Positions 1 through 14,515 of a DNA stretch of 64,000 nucleotides are shown piece by piece. Position 1 is the first letter of the stretch, and each line of letters starts with the position of its first letter. The DNA is from Blasia pusilla (taxonomy: Eukaryota > Marchantiophyta > Marchantiopsida > Blasiales): positions 41,850,001 to 41,914,000 of the forward strand of contig CM114271.1 of the NCBI GenBank assembly GCA_050084515.1. The letters are read 5' to 3'. The notes under the pieces were generated by a model. The model was not told where the DNA came from, did not search any database, and saw only the letters and a program-made list of their open reading frames with translations. Made by a program: the position numbers and the translations under genes.

Positions 1-3000
1 GGGTTGGAGATTGGGGAAATACCTTATGGGATGATGAATGCTTAGTCTTGCCTCAGAGGTGGTGGCACCATGAAAAAAAAAACCCTATTGAGTAATTAGC
101 AACGTACTTGACAACAAGGCCTAAGAACATTCCTTTCAACATAGCCACAAATATCTATGCGATAGGAATGATTTTGAAAAATTCAAACTATGTGACATAC
201 AACCTTGTTCTCGAGGATGTTTATGCAAATGTTAGATGGAATTATTTGGATAGGATTCGAAAGTGGACATTAGCTCTAATTTCCTCTGATTGCAAAAGCC
301 TAGAGTATATTATTGCACATATAAGAGCAGATGCAAAAATATTAGGTGTAGACGATATAGATTCGAGAATAAGACTATGTGCATATGCTCGTTGAGTATA
401 TGGTGATGGGATTTTTTTACCACGATAGTGTGACTATAAATCCGTTTTAGGATTGTATATTTTTCACAAGGAATATAAGATATGATTGAAAAATGTGAAT
501 GTATGACTTTGAATGATTGTAAATGATCACGGATGTATGCTGCAAAATGGGTGCGGGCTTGGGTAGCCTAAATCTGTGCAACGGGCTCAACAGGCTCAGG
601 TGCGGGCTTGGGTGCGGGCCACGGATATCCGAGCCCATACGAACATGTCCATCCCTAGAATGGACATAAGTGTGCGGATATGGACATGTCTATCGACACA
701 GACTTTGTCCGTATGCAACCTTGGGAGCGTCATTAGGCCAACAAGAGCATGTTGGATTTTTGAGAAGCCTAAGAGACCTACTATCTTCTTTGGATGGAAA
801 CTTAAAAAATCCATTGACGGAAGAGGAGATACATGAGTCATAACGCAAATAAAAATTAAGATTGAGTCCAATTGGGGGAGGGGACTTATGAGGACATAAA
901 AGATGTTTTGAATGACCTTAATCTAGGTTGTAATATGAGTTTTTATTGGCCTAGAGAGACACTCACGAGACTGTGATACCTACCATTATAAAATTTTGAA
1001 GATTTAGGATTTACAATAGGGAATTGTAGACCAATTGAGGAGGTCATAATAGATTAGGAATCGTGCAAAAAACCATAAATTTTTATAAATTTGTATGTAT
1101 TAGGAGTAAAGTGGAATCATGTTGGGATTTTAGAAAATTACATGAGGAATGGATTCCAAGGATAGGACGAAGAAGTTAAAGAAGAAGATGTCGCGACCCT
1201 CATGGCCAAACAAGTGCCAAGCGGAACATCGGAACATTAGATGGTTTGCGCGTTGGAGTTGTCTAAAAGAGGAGACAAGAGACGAGACGCGAGCGAGGAG
1301 TCACGTTTCAGATGTTATGGTCGCGACTGAGAAACCTGGACCAAACGCGGAATGAGACTTGAAAGAAGTCGAGTCTAGGAAGTGGGTTGCCAAAGGAAAG
1401 ATCCGGATTTGGAACGCCACTAGTGTTTGAGAGTTTCCGACTATATTTATGGCCATAACTTTTAGCGCCAAGATGCATTTGGAACAAATAAGGGTGCGTT
1501 GGAAAGCTTATGGAGAACCGGTCCAAACGCACCAAAGATCGCTGCAAACGCATAAGCAGAGGCCGAGATACAACCCGAAAACGACTGTAAGTGGAATCGG
1601 GTTGAGGGCCACAATGAAGGGCCCGACCCTCTTTTCCCAAAGGGAAGGGGTTATTGGAGAACCCCAGAAGTACTAGTAAGGGGGAAGGTCTCCGAGAGTG
1701 CTTGGAACCCAAACCCCACTTTGGGCGCCACGGGGCGGCTCAAGGGCATGGAACGGAATGCGAGTTTGGGGGTTGGGTTGGAAAACCTGCACCAAGTCCA
1801 TTGAGGTGATTTTAGACATCCCTCTTGGATTCCACCCCGCGACTCAATTACTTGGGTCTCGGTTCGGAACTCACCCGAGGACCATTGAATAGTTGGGATC
1901 GCTAGGCGCGCAAGTGCCGTTTCAGATTCCTGGACTAACCAGGAAGTCTGTTCCAAGTCTTGAAGGACTTGCCATGTTTTGGAAACTAGGAACTAAGGAA
2001 GGTTGAGCTTGATGAGATGCCGAGTTGAGGACTCGGTGGGTTGGAACGCGGGTTGGCCCAGACCCGACTAACGAGAGTGCGTGTTTGGGTGCAGATCAAT
2101 GATGAGTTCGTGACCTACTGAACGTACGCTTCCGCAACACTAAAGATTGACGTTCAAGGAGAGTAGGGGCGTGACAGAAGAAGACTTGTCATGGATGTCA
2201 CGTTGTTTAGGATAGATCGATGAGATCTAGTAGAGAGCCTTCGTGATTAGTGGAGGACATGCTCAGTAGGTCGAGGATGACCTGCTCAGGCCTCGGGAAA
2301 CTTGAGAGAGCAGGTTTTACCTGCGTTTTGGCTCATTTGGAGCCATATTGAGGAACTTACTATTTTAGGTAAGTATCATTTTGAGTATATGATCAACTTT
2401 ATATTTTTGGTAAGTGGCCTTTGACCTCCTACATCAGGTCAAGAACCAAGGAGATGACTTGGGAGCATAGGCTACCATGGAGAGAGCTTGGGAGAGGGGA
2501 GGGCTATACCTCAAGGAGAAAGAGCTTGAGAGCTCATTCTCTCTTTGTTGAACTTCTTGGCATGAGGTGGCGGAGTTGTGGTCTTGCTTGCCTTGTGTGT
2601 GTAACCCAAGTCTCTTCTTAGGAGAGTGGGGTTGGTTTGACATTGAGAGGGACATGTGAGAGTGCACACATGTGAGAACTATGGTGTTGTGAGAGGGGTT
2701 GGATCTTATTTTATTGGAGATATTTTGGTACTTCTTGTCTTGTTGTTTGGATGCCATGAGTTAGCATGGGATCGTGCGTGTTTATGTGTGTGTTTGGTGG
2801 CAGCGATATATGTTGTGTAGTGATATGTATACGCACGACATAGAGGAATGAAGGAATGTACGAAGATAGACTTTGGCAAGACAAGGAAAATGAAGAATAA
2901 GAAGATATTTTATCTCCACAACAAAGACCTTTTGAAGAAGACTATATAAGTTGGAACATAGAAATATATTTGGCAAAGACTAAAGGAAACTCAAAGATTG

Positions 3001-3169
3001 TTCACATAAAAAGAGGCAGTTATGCTAGGAAAAGACACAATGCTTGGGGGAACTCCTAGAGGGGTACGATGCTTGAATTAGAAGATTCAGCGAGACCATA
3101 ATAGAACCAAGATAGACCCTTGATAAATTAGTTAGCAAGATTCCAAGAAACATCTTAGTGGGAAGAAAC
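1..3169. other. unassigned, probably old repeat DNA
   Basis: I see no gene I can support here. An open frame without an ATG runs 108-395 on the plus strand but resembles nothing I recognise. Around 550-640 there is a purine-rich stretch with repeated GCGGGC words, similar in flavour to 6.6-7.3 kb. Several stretches (1.15-2.4 kb) look like decayed retrotransposon DNA, but no LTR pair, primer site or protein domain could be tied to them. Confidence 0.5.
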
Positions 3170-3855
<686 letters not shown>

Positions 3856-4389
3856 GATTTTGAAAATTGTGAGGTATTCATGCAATTATGGATAGGTTGA
3901 GAGTTTGGAATAATACGTATAAGAACCTTATTGTCATAGGCTCTTCAACTAATTCTACTCTTTCAACATTCAAATATTATGGAGGAGACTCTATTTTTAG
4001 TTCATTAGACTTAGTGGAATAATTTTGAATTCTGACTGGTGCGACAATATTAGGGTCGTAGGTAGTATTAGCAAAAATGGAAGTTCTATTTGCTCAAATT
4101 TAAGTCCTCTGTTGTTGCTCTTCCTCTTCCTCATGCTCTTGAATCTAATTTTCCACTACATAGTCATTTTGGTCTCCTTCCTTATAGTTAGGCCTTACAC
4201 GATACACATGCCTCTATGAGTCAAAGTTTTCCGTGTCATATATATGGGTATCCGATTTCCCTTCTGTGTCATATATACCACATAGCACATCCACATCCTA
4301 TAGGTTCTCATCTTGCAAGTCGAGATTATCTTCATGATTACTATCATGGTTTTTTGCACGTAAGTTAAACTCACTATCATCTTCTACAA

Positions 4390-4905
4390 TCCTTCTAGCC
4401 TATTCATGTACATGTCCATTCCTTTTGGAGAAGTATTGCTTGTCTTCATTTCCGTGAAATACTTTTGTCTCCAAATCTTGAGTTTTTATAGATGTACACC
4501 AAATCCCTAGCATGCTCATTGGTTAATTTATTCTTGTGCCTATAGTGGATGAAACTAGATCTACTTCCATTTCTCTTCGCTCAAAAGGAAGAGACCACTT
4601 GGTTTATGGCCATCACACACTCTCAATAGAATAATAGTTGGCAGAGCCGCAACAAAAAACTCGTCATCTTATGTCCAAAAATCGTGATTGGCCATAATAG
4701 TCTCAATCTCTTGTACCTTCTCCCTTTGCCTTGTATCCCTTCCATTGAAATACTCCCTAAAAGCATTTTATGGCAACTATGGCATGTAACGTCTTCCTCA
4801 ATTCTAAGACACGAGCCAATATTATAAATTCTGTTACAAATTCTATGTTAGCAAGAAGCAACAATCGTCTCTTCACTGGGTTGGTTTCCATGAATTTGAA
4901 AATTT

Positions 4906-4947
<42 letters not shown>

Positions 4948-5880
4948 TCTTTGGACCCATGTGCATGATAGTCCTCTATATGTGAACTTGCCAACTATTC
5001 AACCATTTGGGGTTCCCCCTTCGTATCTACCGACTCAATCATGATCATGACCTTATCTTATGGACATAAGATCATGATATTTATTAAAGGTTCGCTCCTT
5101 ACATTGGTCCAAGCATCCGTGATGATTGTGGTCCCTAAACGCAAATTATCCAATACGATATCAACATTTTCCTTTATCTTCCCCATATGTTTCTTAAGTA
5201 GAGTAGTGCGCAATGAATTATAAGTAGGACTTGAGTAACCCCTCACCTTTGTTGTTGCCAACACTACTTTCTTGAAAGCATCTTGTTGTACTACGTTAAA
5301 TGGTATTCCACATTCATAGAAACACTTCGCCCACATGTCATTTGCAACTTCTTATGGACAGTTTCTTTACCGTTGTTGATTGGACGGTAGGCATTGAGGA
5401 CCATCCCTTTCCTTGGAGGTTGAAAGAATCTCTTAGATCAACGTGCTTCTTTCTAGTTGTAGTACTCGGCCCAACTACCCCTCTACATTCTTCGAGATTG
5501 TCACTCGATGTCATGTCCACAACCTCATCAATATTGGACACCAAACAAACATTGTTTCTTTTATCATGCGAATCCAATTGGAATGGCATTGTCCCTGCTA
5601 TTTCGCTCGAGGGTCTCCCTTCCCTTCTATGTGCATTTCCCATATGTACCCTATTTTCGAGATTCCGTTGCATATTAGGAGGGACATTTGCACATAATTT
5701 GGCATGATGGGTATTCTAACTCCCATCCTTTGGCTTTCGTCACTCTTATATGAAATGCTCTGCCATCCATGTACTGTGATATGCTTTCATCAAATAGGAA
5801 CAATACTTACATTGTTACTTGCTTGATAATCCACCTTCCACCTATACTTCTTCCCAATGTTCCTTCATGATATGTTGGAG
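4390..5880 (-). pseudogene. hAT-family transposase relic
   Basis: Read on the minus strand, pieces follow the order of a plant hAT transposase. There are traces of a BED-type zinc-finger end at about 5.65-5.75 kb (proline-asparagine-rich PPNMQRNLENR). The DUF659 core lies at 5336-5058 (GIPFNVVQQDAF, then YNSLRTTLLKKH and IITDAWTNVRSEPLINIM). A later block at about 4880-4775 has EFIILARVLELRKTLHAIV. Degenerate FWT...EFFVAALPTI text occurs below 4.7 kb. Frameshifts and stops separate the pieces and a TA microsatellite interrupts it, so no functional protein can be made. Terminal inverted repeats and target duplications were not found. The family call is firm for DUF659 and weaker for the edges. 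Confidence 0.7.
4909..4945. repeat. (TA)n microsatellite
   Basis: About 18 TA units, lying inside the hAT relic and interrupting its reading frame. Confidence 0.95.
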
Positions 5881-6628
5881 TTCTATGGCTTTGGTTATGA
5901 TTACAAGTAGAAAAATTATCACCCAAATAATGATTAGATAATTCACAACAATTTTACAGGCCTAATAATTAGATGTCTCGATCTTTGAAATATATGCAAA
6001 TTACACCATATATTGTCCATGAATACTCCAATAGCAACCTTGGAACATTCATTATGAGTAAGAAGGATCAATATCCTAACTTAAATACCTTAAAATAAGA
6101 TTTTGCAACATGCTTAACACAACTAATCGAGATACCTTAAATTCTCAGGGTTATTGAATGGCGAAACATATTCTCGCTCATCAAGTTTACCTATTTATGG
6201 AGAAATAAACTTAGGCAGAAGAGTAGATGGGGAGAGGAGTGAGATTGTGAGATAATACTCAAAATGAGCAAGCTTATATAGGACCGGATGGTAGGAAGGG
6301 AATTAACCCTTGATTGTTTTTTCTCATCGATCCCCAGTTGCTATTAATATCTAAAGAAATCCCACTAATAAGCATGTAGCAAATCTTATTTTGTTCCCTT
6401 AATCCCAATCTTTTTTCAATTATCCTAACTTGTGCACCCACTTCATTTGTAACTAACCTATTCTCTAACATAACCATCCTATGTACTTACACTTTAACCT
6501 TTCCCTTTCCTCTCCACCTTTGAATACAAGTCACATGGCCATCGGAACTAACCATACCCAAAGGCTTTCCCTACCTACATACGAACTTCTATACGTGCCT
6601 TGCTTTTACGCCCCTTTGAGGCCTGATT
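5881..6628. other. no gene seen
   Basis: AT-rich sequence without a supported reading frame or repeat structure. The short open frame on the minus strand at 6274-6477 has no recognisable features. Confidence 0.5.
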
Positions 6629-6895
6629 TCAAGCTTGATCCTAGCTTTGGGGCGCCGACGCTTGGCCCACATCCTCCCAACCTGGCCCAAGCCTAGGCAT
6701 GCATCCAATGCGTATGGCCCGCAACCAACCCACATGTTTCGAGGCTAGGCCCAAAGCCTTTCCAAGCTTGATCCTAGCCTTGGGACGCTGGCGCTTGGCT
6801 CACATCCTCCCAACCTGGCCCAAGCCTAGGCCTGCATGCAACACGTATGGTCCGCAACCAACCCACATGTTTCGAGGCAAGGCCCAAAGCCTTTT
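6629..6895. repeat. tandem duplication of a 133-bp unit
   Basis: Two adjacent copies (about 6629-6761 and 6762-6895). Words such as AAGCTTGATCCTAGC, CACATCCTCCCAACCTGG, CGCAACCAACCCACATG and GGCCCAAAGCC recur 133-134 bp apart. The copies differ at scattered positions. No gene is implied. Confidence 0.85.
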
Positions 6896-9800
6896 CCCGA
6901 ACCCAGATCCATTTTCTGAGCCTAGGCTCGCACCTTGCTCGTAGGGGCCCGCACCAGCTTGCACCCACATGTAGTGAGCCTGCATCGAGCCCACTCTCTG
7001 TTTGTGCTCGTCCCATACCAACTTGCAATGAGCCCCTGCCAAGACCAAGCCCGCACCACAAAGCATGTGTGGGTCCATACGTAGCCCACTTTTAGCCCAC
7101 GGGGCCCCGCACCAATCTATAGAGAGCCCATCTCGAGCTTGTCCCACACTCGTCTCACGATGGCCGGGCTCATACAGGGTCCGTATTATGCCTGTTACGG
7201 GCCCATATCTAGTATGCATGTCATTTCTTGGCCCGCACTTAGCTTGTTTCTATGTTCAAAGCCCGCACGGGCGACTCGGGCACCACAATTACCCAAGCGG
7301 GGGACCGGTTTAACAAATCCGTCCTATGGACGGAATTTTTTATTTCTGTGCAACCTTGGTCATGGGCCTCATAGGTAGAGGGAGTATCCATAGTATGGTA
7401 GAGAGCCTAGGGCACTTGTGATTGCAAAATTCCCCTTTTCAAGTTTCAAGGTCTCTTGACCGACAACTTCTACTAACCCTTCTGATCCATGTGACTTTTT
7501 GTATCGATATGGTCATACTAGAGATAGGAGTTTTGATCTTCCTCGAGAGTCACATCAGATGTAGGCCGAGGGCCTAGGATCTTTGTCATGGTGGAGATCG
7601 AGGAAGTTTTGGGTTTAGTGGTAGAGATCCACCACATGCCAAAGGAGATGGAGCACATGCACCAAAGGTAGCGCTTTGTCATGACCTTACGGATTATGTC
7701 GTAGAGTATAGTGTGCTAGTAGAGGCCATACCTTATGTAGGGCCGTAGTGTCTAGGTAGAGATGCGGTTTCATACATAGGGTTGGGGGTTACTGAGTTGA
7801 GGGTGACTTTTTCAATAGGGCCCGCTCTTAGGTTGGAGGATATAGTGTGGAGTGCACTCAAAGAACAATTAGTTCTTTGAGTTGAGCCTGTTGCGTTGGG
7901 AGTTAGCCTTGGTAGTGAGTAGAGCTCTTGGCTATGGTGGTTCCCGCAAGCTTCGACCTGGATTCTCCCATCGTGGAGTGGGTTTGGCTCCATTGTATGT
8001 GATTCTATGCGTGTTTTATGACAGTAGGTCTTTCACGGATTTCAGTTGTGGTAGACTTGTGTTTGTGTATGCTCTCGTCTATGTTATGTATGTATGTGAG
8101 TATAGTATGTCAGCGATGTGTGTTGTATGACGATGTGGATTTGCACGACAGCTTCTCTCATGCATTGATCATTTGGAGTAGAGGATTGCGGCCATGATAA
8201 TGACACAACCAAAGATGGATCAGAAATTGAGAGCATCTACTCCGGGTGGCGCCTCCACTTCTTATCAAGATACGATTGAGGATTTCTATGGCATGGGTTT
8301 TAAGTGTTGTGCACTTGAGGTAGAGGCTGCTACTGTGGTGACTGCGGGTACTACGAGAGTGATTGGGACTCAAAGAGGTGGGGTTGAGACTCGAGGGTTG
8401 AGATTGATCCACAAGTGAGGCAGGTTGGTTGATATACATCACGAAGAGTTGGAGAGAATTTGTATGCCGGCTCAGGTGGAGCTAGATTAGACTAAGATGA
8501 GCGAAGGTGGCCACCAGGATGAGCTAAACTCTATTTTTTTCCGCCATGGAGTAGGTAATGGTGGGAGTTAGACCAGTGGAGTTTTTTTGACTGGATGCCA
8601 CATGTTCCGTGGGTAGCCAAAAATCCGCCAAGCGCTAATCAAGTGGAGTCTTCCCAAGTGCATACTCTCTTCTTAGGAAGTCTCTTCCCTGAGCCTTGAC
8701 CAATCTCCCCAAGTCACTTGCCTAAACAAGAGTGCCCACGTCGGTTAATCCCTCAAGGTGCTTCCCTTAGCCCAAACTTGAAACACGACCAAACATGCAT
8801 CACGGTTAGTTTTTGATTCAAAGGCTTGAACGGGTAGAGATGGAGAGTGTACCCCCCTATAGGTACTTCTGAGGTTTTCCAAGAGAACACCGCCTTCCCA
8901 TTGTCCCTCTCAGGCCCTTGATTTTGGCCCTCAACCCAAACATAGTTCGTGACCCACTGACCAGCGTTTGACTTGTTATCCATTAAGATAGCTTGGCAGA
9001 GGCTTCTTGCAGCTTATGCAACTCTTGGCTCTTGAAATGCATCTTGGATCTTGGACCCGTTTATATTTCAAATTTCTCATGGCTAGCATCCATTTTTACT
9101 CCCCGTTTGGCATCTCATGGTCGTCTTGTAGCCCTTTGCATTTTGTGAGTAGTCTCATGGCGTCTTGCCCCTCTTGACTACTCACGTGTTCCTCGCTTCT
9201 CAACCTTGACTTGGCACCTAACTCCAAGGTCTAAAACCTTGGTTGCCTTGGATTTGTCCGCGCGAGTAGTTATGGTCCTTTCCCACCTAAGGCTAGTCAG
9301 CAAACACGTGCTCGTCTCGCCCAATGTTAGTCCAAAATTAGTTAGAATAGTGGATTACATCAAGTTGGATGTCATGGTGCTACTTAGAGTTGTGAGACCT
9401 GATCATTTGTTTTTAGGTGGCATTGTTTGGGTTTTGTACCCATAAAAATGTATTTTTATAGTGCGAGAATCTTTTCGTGTGGTGGGAAGATTGATTCTGT
9501 GTGGAATGTTGATTTGATCAACCATGAACTTTAAGATTGTGTTGCAATGTGTATCTGCATGATATTCTCTATAACACAATAGGTCACAAATAACCTACGA
9601 GAATTAGGACTATAAAAGATATGTGCAAACCTCAAGGTACTCTCACCCTAACTATCCAAACTATGATATGTGCTCCTTGACGTTCAAGAGATCCTCTCCC
9701 ATTAAAATAGAAGGCGACATCATACATATGATAGAATTAATATATGTGTAGGAAGACAATCCATTATCCTATATGAGTACTATAACACATTAAGAAAAGT

Positions 9801-11536
9801 TTATATGTCTACCATGTTCCCTTTGACCTTTGGATGACTTGTTCATAAAGCACACCAATCCCTTCAATACATTTGGTTTTGCCTTATCAATAATTAAAAA
9901 ACTCTCACCACCGGCACCAAGAATTTAAGCTCATCTTCTTTGTAAAGCTGACCAATTCATTTTCAAATGATTTCAATTGAGTTTTTAATTTCCAAAACAA
10001 ACCTCAAAAACCAAGACTTTCTCATATTTTATTTTTGAATTGGAAAAAAATAAAAATAAAAATCAGTCACCCCCATAAAAAATTTTCTCCACAAAGAAGC
10101 TCCCCATAACACTTAATCCTACACTCAAATTATTGACGATGTCATCTCACCATCAATATTATTATGGAACATTGGAAAGTGTGTGTAATCACAAAATCAA
10201 ATGATTAAAATTTATGACCATTTACAGATTAGTGATTAAGACGGGAAAGTAAAATTAACTTTCAAATTAAGAAACATCCCAATCCCAATTTTGTACAAAA
10301 CGAGAAATTTTCTTCCTTAAAAGTTGATTTAAATTGAGGACGAAATCAAAGAGTTACATGGAGAAAATTTCCAAAAACAAGAAAAAAATCCCTCCCTTCA
10401 CTTGCAGTTGGAGGCGTGGAGACATCTTGTAGTAATTTTTGGATCTCGTTCACTCCTTTTCTAGTCTCACGATCCCCTTTCACGGTAATAGAAAACTCTT
10501 CAGAAGAACCCGTCGTTGATCTCACGCTCATGTCGTGATCCATCCTCGTCCGTTCATATATAGTAGTTCATAGAATGCTTCATTAACACGGGGATGAAAG
10601 CTGGAAAGCAAGGCATTATACTCGTGAGGTACTGCTGGCTTCGTACCCAAAGATGCATGGTAATCAAATACTAATCAAATACCTCTCGGGCCGTATAGGC
10701 TAGAGGTGGCGTGCGTGGACTAGATGGTGATGTTTTTGTAGGATGGTATGAGATGAAAGGAGAAAAAGTTGTGCATTCACCTTTTTATTACAATAAATTA
10801 AAAAAAGTGTTTGCGTTTGGTTTCATGGTCCGGAAGTCGTTATTCCCTTGTGTTTTGTATTTTCGTTTTCTATCATTGTTTTAAAGTGTTCGTGTAATAT
10901 GTGAAAGTTTGGAATTCGGACTAGGTACTTAAAAAAATAAATCCAAGAGGACCATTCTAACTTAGAATGTTCGTTGGTTAAACTCTTGACGCTTGCGGAT
11001 CTTTATTTATATATTCTATGGAGGATTTTTTTACCTATGAGAGAATTTTCTTGTTGTTACTTCGTTTGTACAAAACGTTTTTTAGGCGAAAAATCTTGTG
11101 TATATGAACTCTTTCCAACTTTTAAACCAGCGTTGGTTTTAAATCACCAAGATAAATTGACCTTATTCCATACAATCCCAATACTCTTTTTCCCACTAAT
11201 TTTTTTAATCTCTTTGCCACTCATTTGACAACTTACAAATGTCTTACGAAAGTGCAGGAATTTGCTTAAGTGGCCCCCCTCCTACGAAATGTCTTGCTTG
11301 AACGGCCCCTATGAAGTGCCACGTTAGAGTTCCCACCGGTTGGTACAAATGTTCTTCTATGTAGTTACTGTAACAAAGAAGTTTTGGATATAGGAACAAT
11401 CTTGAGTTAGGGTTTGTCACTCTTGAGTTAGGACTATTGATCATGCGAATCGTGATCAACACTCGTGCTTACACTTTCTGGCACATGTTAATTTGTTTAC
11501 TAATCAGTGTTTACTTTTCACAAGCTTGATTAGAGA
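6896..11536. other. unassigned intergenic or old repeat DNA
   Basis: No supported gene. 6.9-7.3 kb continues the GC-rich GCCCGCACC-type sequence. 7.4-8.6 kb has an open plus-strand frame (8194-8418) of unknown type. 9.5-10.3 kb and 10.7-11.2 kb are AT-rich. A short minus frame at 10346-10543 starts MDHDMSVRSTTGSSEEFSIT but nothing identifies it. A perfect short inverted repeat, CAAAGAAC/GTTCTTTG, flanks 7865. Confidence 0.45.
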
Positions 11537-11779
11537 ATGGATGGTGTCGAGCTACCCAAACATCCTGACCTCTCGTGTACTGATGACGATTTTCCAGACT
11601 TGAGCAGACAACATTTTCCTTTGGATGACAATGGATTGTTTGGTTCTAGTCGGAAAGACCAAAATTGCGGATCTTATGAACGAAGGCCACCATCAAGAGA
11701 GTTTTCGGCTGCTTTCGAGTTATGGCGAGCCTCCACGTCCAAGAATGATCCCTGTCTCGAAGGGTTCAGCCTGGAAGAA
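11537..11779 (+). CDS. possible 5' exon, perhaps of the MULE gene
   Basis: An ATG at 11537 opens a frame starting MDGVELPKHPDLSCTDDDFP, acidic and rich in Ser and Asp. It is open to 11779, where GAAG|GTAAGC makes a good splice donor. Directly downstream lies the TAGCCGCC array, so the array would be intronic. The downstream MULE gene also has an array inside an intron, which makes a link plausible. The link itself is not shown: the 11-kb gypsy insertion lies between, and no acceptor was proved. Confidence 0.3.
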
Positions 11780-11829
11780 GGTAAGCATGTCCCCGGGTTT
11801 CAAAGCTAAGGGTTTAGGGGCCGTCAAAA

Positions 11830-12590
11830 TAGCCGCCGAGATGGATATTCAATCGAGAAATGATGATAATTTTCGCAATAGCCGCCACCATAATCGAAAT
11901 AGCCGCCGTTGTAGATTATTCGTTTCCTGAGAGATTATCCTACTCAAAATAGCCGGAAAAATATCTGCCGTTGTAGTTATTTTGATTTCCTGAGAGCTGA
12001 GCCTCCTCACAATATAGCCGCCAAATTAGCTGCCGTGGTAGTTTTTGTAGTTTTCTTGAGAGGGTCACCTACTCAGAATAGCCTCCGAATTAGCCGCCGT
12101 TGTAGTTGTTTTGTTGTCTTGAGAGTTGAGCCTAGTCATAAGAGTGGTCGACTTAGCCGCATTTGTACTTGTTTTGTTTTCTTGAGAGCTTAGCCTACTG
12201 AGAATAACCTCCAAAATAGCCGCCGTTGTAGTTTTTTTTTTTTCATGAGAGGTTAGCCAATTCAGAATAGCCGCCAAATTAGCCGCCGTTGTAGTTGTTT
12301 TGTTTTCTTGAGAGGTGAGCCAACTTAGAATAGCCACCAAATTAGCAGCCGTTGTAGATGTTTAGTTTTCCCTAGAGGTGAGCCAACTTAGAATAGCCGC
12401 CGAATTAGCCGCCGTTGTAGTAATTTTGTACTCTTGAAAGGTGAGGCTACTCAGAGTATCCTCCGTTGCAGTTGTTTGTACTCATAAGAGGTGAGCCTAC
12501 TCAAAATATTTGCCATTGCGGATATTTTGTACTCCTAAGAAGTGATACTACTCAGAATAGCCGCCTAAATAGCAGCCGTTGTCGTGTCGA
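11830..12590. repeat. TAGCCGCC tandem array, left arm
   Basis: About a dozen degenerate units of roughly 55-65 bp. Each has one or two AATAGCCGCC / TTAGCCGCC words followed by GTTGTAGTTNTTTTGT and CTTGAGAGGTGAGCCTACTCA. Read on the other strand the units are GGCGGCTAA...GGCGGCTATTCTGAG, the same paired words as in the arrays at 28.8-29.4 and 34.4-34.7 kb. The two sides of the MULE gene therefore carry the array in opposite orientation. Units at 24955-25075 are the continuation beyond the nested gypsy element. Confidence 0.9.
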
Positions 12591-13267
12591 GAGTCTTTCT
12601 TCGAGCAAGGGCGGGCCTTCTAGCTTCGGTAGATGCGGTTGATGCAAGGTGAACTCTCTAATAAGTTCTTCTTTTTCAATACAAAATTATGATGTACACT
12701 CTCCATTCTCTCACGACAGGTATCACAAATGGAAGTGCCGAGGCGATCACTTCTTCGTAACATCGCACCCCAAAATTCCTAACTATAAAATCCCTATAAA
12801 CTATTTTACGCTTGTACACGAGGAAGATAACACAACTAGTGTTAAACCCTACTTGAGCAGGCTTATTGATATCCATGGATCGCTATATAAGGACATACAA
12901 AGTACAATCCCATGTCCTTCCATATGTGACAATAGGAAGAATCACCGGAGTTGGAGATTGCATGACCTGGTTCATGAACGCCTCCCCAAAGTGATAAAAT
13001 AAATAGCGAGTGAACCAGTGCCTATCTACAAAGAGTACCTTGACATGGTAAGGATTGAGGAAAGGAAAGTCGGGCACAGCTCGTGCTCCACCCCTATCCA
13101 TGCTTAACAGACATTCTCTATTCTCCTCAAGAATGGGTTTTGGCGGAGTTATTCTCCCAAGAGGGGTAATCCACTCTCATTGGGGAAGTAACAAGCCCAA
13201 ACATCCGTTATTTTAGTATGACTAAACTCCTCTACGGTGACAAACCTCTCATTCCCACACACACACA
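12591..13267. other. unassigned flank of the gypsy insertion
   Basis: A 354-bp frame is open on the plus strand (12649-13002), and antisense frames are also open, but no family is recognised. A stretch at 13143-13186 (TTCTCCCAAGAGGGGTAATC and on) recurs at about 24403-24446 just beyond the gypsy element. The insertion therefore fell into or beside a locally repeated sequence. Confidence 0.4.
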
Positions 13268-13272
13268 CCACA

Positions 13273-14476
13273 TGTAATGTCTAAGTGTTTTTTATTTACA
13301 GTCAATTGTAGAGTTCGATCCCCAAGAGGATCATTGTTGGATGAAAAGAGAGTATAAAGTGATGATTATGTTGTAAAAGTGTAATTGGTTATGTAATTCA
13401 AATGCAGTATTCAGTATCAGCTTCCGATCCTTCTTAGTACCTATGTTTTCTTCTTCAATTCTCTCGAGTGGAGTTTAAAGGACGCTCAAGCAATTTGTTC
13501 TCTCATCATCTCGGAACCTCATAGAGACCTCAAGAATAAAGCTGGCTTCTCCTAATTTTGGAACTCAATCCGTCGGGGCAGGTTACTCTCTGTCAAACAG
13601 ATTTCATACAACTTTATATTGATTATTCCATTGATGAGAAAGGTTCGCCTGATTCACTCTTCATTCGGCAGACCCAAAAAGAATGTTCAGACATAAGCAT
13701 CGCACATCAGAATGAATGAATGAATGAATGCTTTACTGCTCCATCAAGAATTGGAAGACTTCAAAGTATCTACAAGCTCAAGAGGGTACAACTCTCTTGC
13801 TCGGACTATTCCTACAGCATAAGGACTTCATGAGCGAATGATGCTAATAGCTTCTGTCTTGTTTCTTAAATATTCTCGAGAGTAGGATCGTTTCTATGAT
13901 CCGAAGCGTTCTTGATGAAGGGTGTGTCTTTTCAATATCTGTAACTACTTAGATCTATGGTTCTCTTAGCTTTTCCTACGATCCCTATGAATCCGCGGTA
14001 TAAAACTGTCCTAACTACCAATTTGATACAAAGGGTCGCGCCCTTTCCTAGTCTCATTCTGTAAACTATGTGTCGTTTCGAATCTCAATCATGCCGAGCT
14101 TCGCTGTGCTAAATTTCCGGAGGACGAAGTTCTTCCTTCTTCTTCGTGCTTCGTGCTTTGCTCTTTGTTCTTTGTGCTTTGTGCTTCGTGCTTCGTTCAA
14201 GAGCGAGGTACTTCGTATATAGAGCTTCGTTGAGCTTCGTTAGACTTTGTTAAGTTTCGCTGAGCTTCGCGTTGATCCTTTATACTTCTTTACAGCTTTT
14301 GATTCTCCTCTAAGGCAAATCCTTGATCTTTATCTCTCTGCCTTGTCTTCGGAGCTTGGTGATTCACTTATTCTTCTTCATAATAATAGATAATCATAAT
14401 CAAAATCATAATATACAAGAGTCTTCGTTGAATAAAAAGATATATTCTTCAAGATTACAAAATTGTGGGTATCACA
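13273..14476 (-). repeat. gypsy 3' LTR
   Basis: 1204 bp. In element orientation it begins TGTGATACCC and ends CATTACA. It contains a GCTTCGTGCTTCG-type simple repeat (about 14145-14195). It is the downstream LTR because the coding region runs on the minus strand. Confidence 0.97.
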
Positions 14477-14491
14477 TACCCCCTCCCTCAA
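14477..14491 (-). other. gypsy polypurine tract
   Basis: On the minus strand the sequence next to the 3' LTR reads TTTGAGGGAGGGGGTA, directly abutting the LTR start TGTGATACCC. This is the expected position for plus-strand priming. Confidence 0.8.
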
Positions 14492-14515
14492 ATGTGAGCC
14501 GCCCCGGCGAACACT

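Noticed and set aside
7850-7859. A third copy of the GAGTGCACTC end sequence
   Set aside because: The decamer is present, but none of the flanking terminal-repeat sequence follows. Chance match of a 10-bp palindrome.
12065-12340. 91-codon minus-strand repeat protein
   Set aside because: It is a translation of the TAGCCGCC array units.
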